Shown here: positions 63,357 through 64,000 of the stretch, piece after piece | Position numbering within the stretch: position 1 is the first letter of the stretch | Layout of the letters: the number at the start of each line of letters is the position of its first letter | Assembly: GCF_024266585.1 (NCBI RefSeq) | Contig: NZ_CP100647.1 | Span: 3,577,001-3,641,000 of the forward strand | From: Xanthomonas sacchari | Lineage (GTDB): Bacteria; Pseudomonadota; Gammaproteobacteria; Xanthomonadales; Xanthomonadaceae | Length of the DNA stretch: 64,000 nt | Direction: 5' to 3' | The notes under the pieces: model-generated | Told to the model about the DNA's origin: nothing | Seen by the model: the letters and a program-made list of their open reading frames with translations, nothing else | Databases searched by the model: none | Made by a program: the position numbers and the translations under genes

Positions 63357-63935
63357 ATGCCCTCGCTGCATACCCTGCTGCCGCCCTGGACCCACCGCTG
63401 GCTCGACGTGATCGTGCCCGGCGCGCAGATCGTGCTGATCGTGCTTGGCGCCTGGCTGCTGCGCACCGTGCTGCGGCGGCTGATCCGACGCCTGGGCGAA
63501 CACTACGCGCTGCCGCCGGAGCTGGTGATGATGGCCCGCCGCGGCAGCGGCTTCGTCATCTACGCCGCGGCGCTGCTGCTGATCCTGGACCGCTTCGGCG
63601 TCTCCGGCACCGTGCTGTGGACCGCCTTCACCGGGTTCGCCGCGGTCGCGGCCGTGGCGTTCTTCGCCGCCTGGAGCGTGCTGTCCAACATCTTCTGCGC
63701 GCTGCTGATCTTCACCACGCGGCCGTTCCGCCTGCACGACCACATCGAGTTGCTGGAGAACGGCGAGAAGCCGGGCCTGAAGGGCCAGGTGATCGACATC
63801 AACCTGATCTACACCACGCTGCGCGAGGAACGCGACGGCGACGGCGAGAGCGTGCTGCAGATCCCCAACAGCCTGTTCTTCCAGCGCAGCACGCGCCGCT
63901 GGCGCGGCCATCCGGTTCCGTCCGGACTGGGCTGA
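63357..63935 (+). CDS. Small mechanosensitive channel, MscS family
   Basis: A 192-residue protein with three membrane helices (IVPGAQIVLIVLGAWLLRTV; SGFVIYAAALLLILDRF; and the pore-lining VAAVAFFAAWSVLSNIFCAL) followed by the beta domain (TTRPFRLHDHIELLENGEKP, LKGQVIDINLIYTTLREERD, VLQIPNSLFFQRSTRRW). The pore helix with its Ala/Gly packing and IPNSLFF are MscS hallmarks. It is shorter than E. coli MscS (286) because the large C-terminal vestibule is truncated. The last 65 bp of the window hold no recognisable gene. Confidence 0.9.
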   Translation: MPSLHTLLPPWTHRWLDVIVPGAQIVLIVLGAWLLRTVLRRLIRRLGEHYALPPELVMMARRGSGFVIYAAALLLILDRFGVSGTVLWTAFTGFAAVAAVAFFAAWSVLSNIFCALLIFTTRPFRLHDHIELLENGEKPGLKGQVIDINLIYTTLREERDGDGESVLQIPNSLFFQRSTRRWRGHPVPSGLG

Positions 63936-64000
63936 GCGCCGCGACGGCCCCACGCTGACGCCACGCACATGGCGCAGCGGGTATGGTCCACGCCAGTCGC

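Overview
The window is very G+C-rich chromosomal DNA from a gammaproteobacterium of the Xanthomonadaceae, most likely Xanthomonas (or a close relative such as Stenotrophomonas or Pseudoxanthomonas). The reasons are the conserved leuS-lptE-holA-nadD-rsfS-rlmH cluster, large TonB-dependent receptors, an MprF/VirJ pair, many proteins that resemble Xanthomonas homologues, and two classes of intergenic repeat that I associate with this family: GTAGGAGCGGCTTCAGCC-type REP hairpins and GGGAATCGGGAATGGGG-type inverted arms. The species assignment is inference. I see no rRNA, tRNA, CRISPR array, prophage or intact insertion sequence.

Layout. 1-8.4 kb: the end of a SIMPL-domain protein, a TonB protein, and two TonB-dependent receptors transcribed divergently from a 770-bp region that contains an A+T-rich island. 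8.5-16.8 kb, minus strand: rlmH, a J-domain-like protein, rsfS, nadD, holA, lptE, leuS and a membrane protein. 16.9-25.5 kb, plus strand: a CnoX-like thioredoxin, a LysM-FecR protein overlapping a CHASE2-GGDEF diguanylate cyclase, a hotdog-fold protein, two membrane proteins and a DUF885 peptidase-like protein. 25.5-33.5 kb: REP hairpins, homocysteine methyltransferase, two VOC proteins, a DUF2147 protein, a three-copy tandem repeat of about 175 bp, metG, a HAD phosphatase, an orphan RnfB-like ferredoxin and two unknown proteins.

33.5-42.0 kb is the most interesting region: an ECF sigma factor and its anti-sigma factor (ATGA overlap), followed by an almost entirely overlapping run of desaturase, FAD oxidoreductase, DUF1365, CFA-synthase-like methyltransferase, DUF2878, DUF1295 and a second CFA-like methyltransferase. 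It looks like a stress-controlled lipid-modification module. The first methyltransferase appears to have lost two residues that bind bicarbonate in true cyclopropane synthases, so its product may be a methylated or otherwise modified acyl chain and not a cyclopropane.

42-50 kb: RidA, a DUF998-like membrane protein, mprF (lysyl-phosphatidylglycerol synthesis) convergent with a virJ/acvB homologue (probable lysyl-PG hydrolase), a small oxidoreductase-like protein, an HD protein, ThpR and a four-helix-bundle protein. 50-64 kb: a long inverted repeat beside a DnaA-box cluster, a transglutaminase/TPR protein, two MFS transporters, an old-yellow-enzyme reductase, a LysR regulator divergent from a serine hydrolase-MFS pair, YjdM, a CDF transporter, SlyD, a YegD-type Hsp70, a YkgJ protein with a small SutA-like protein, an EAL phosphodiesterase and a small MscS channel.

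A recurring theme is a GGGAAT-type inverted-repeat element whose arms begin within a few bases of stop codons at five places. One copy is translated into the N-terminus of NadD, and an arm-like fragment lies inside the MetG linker.
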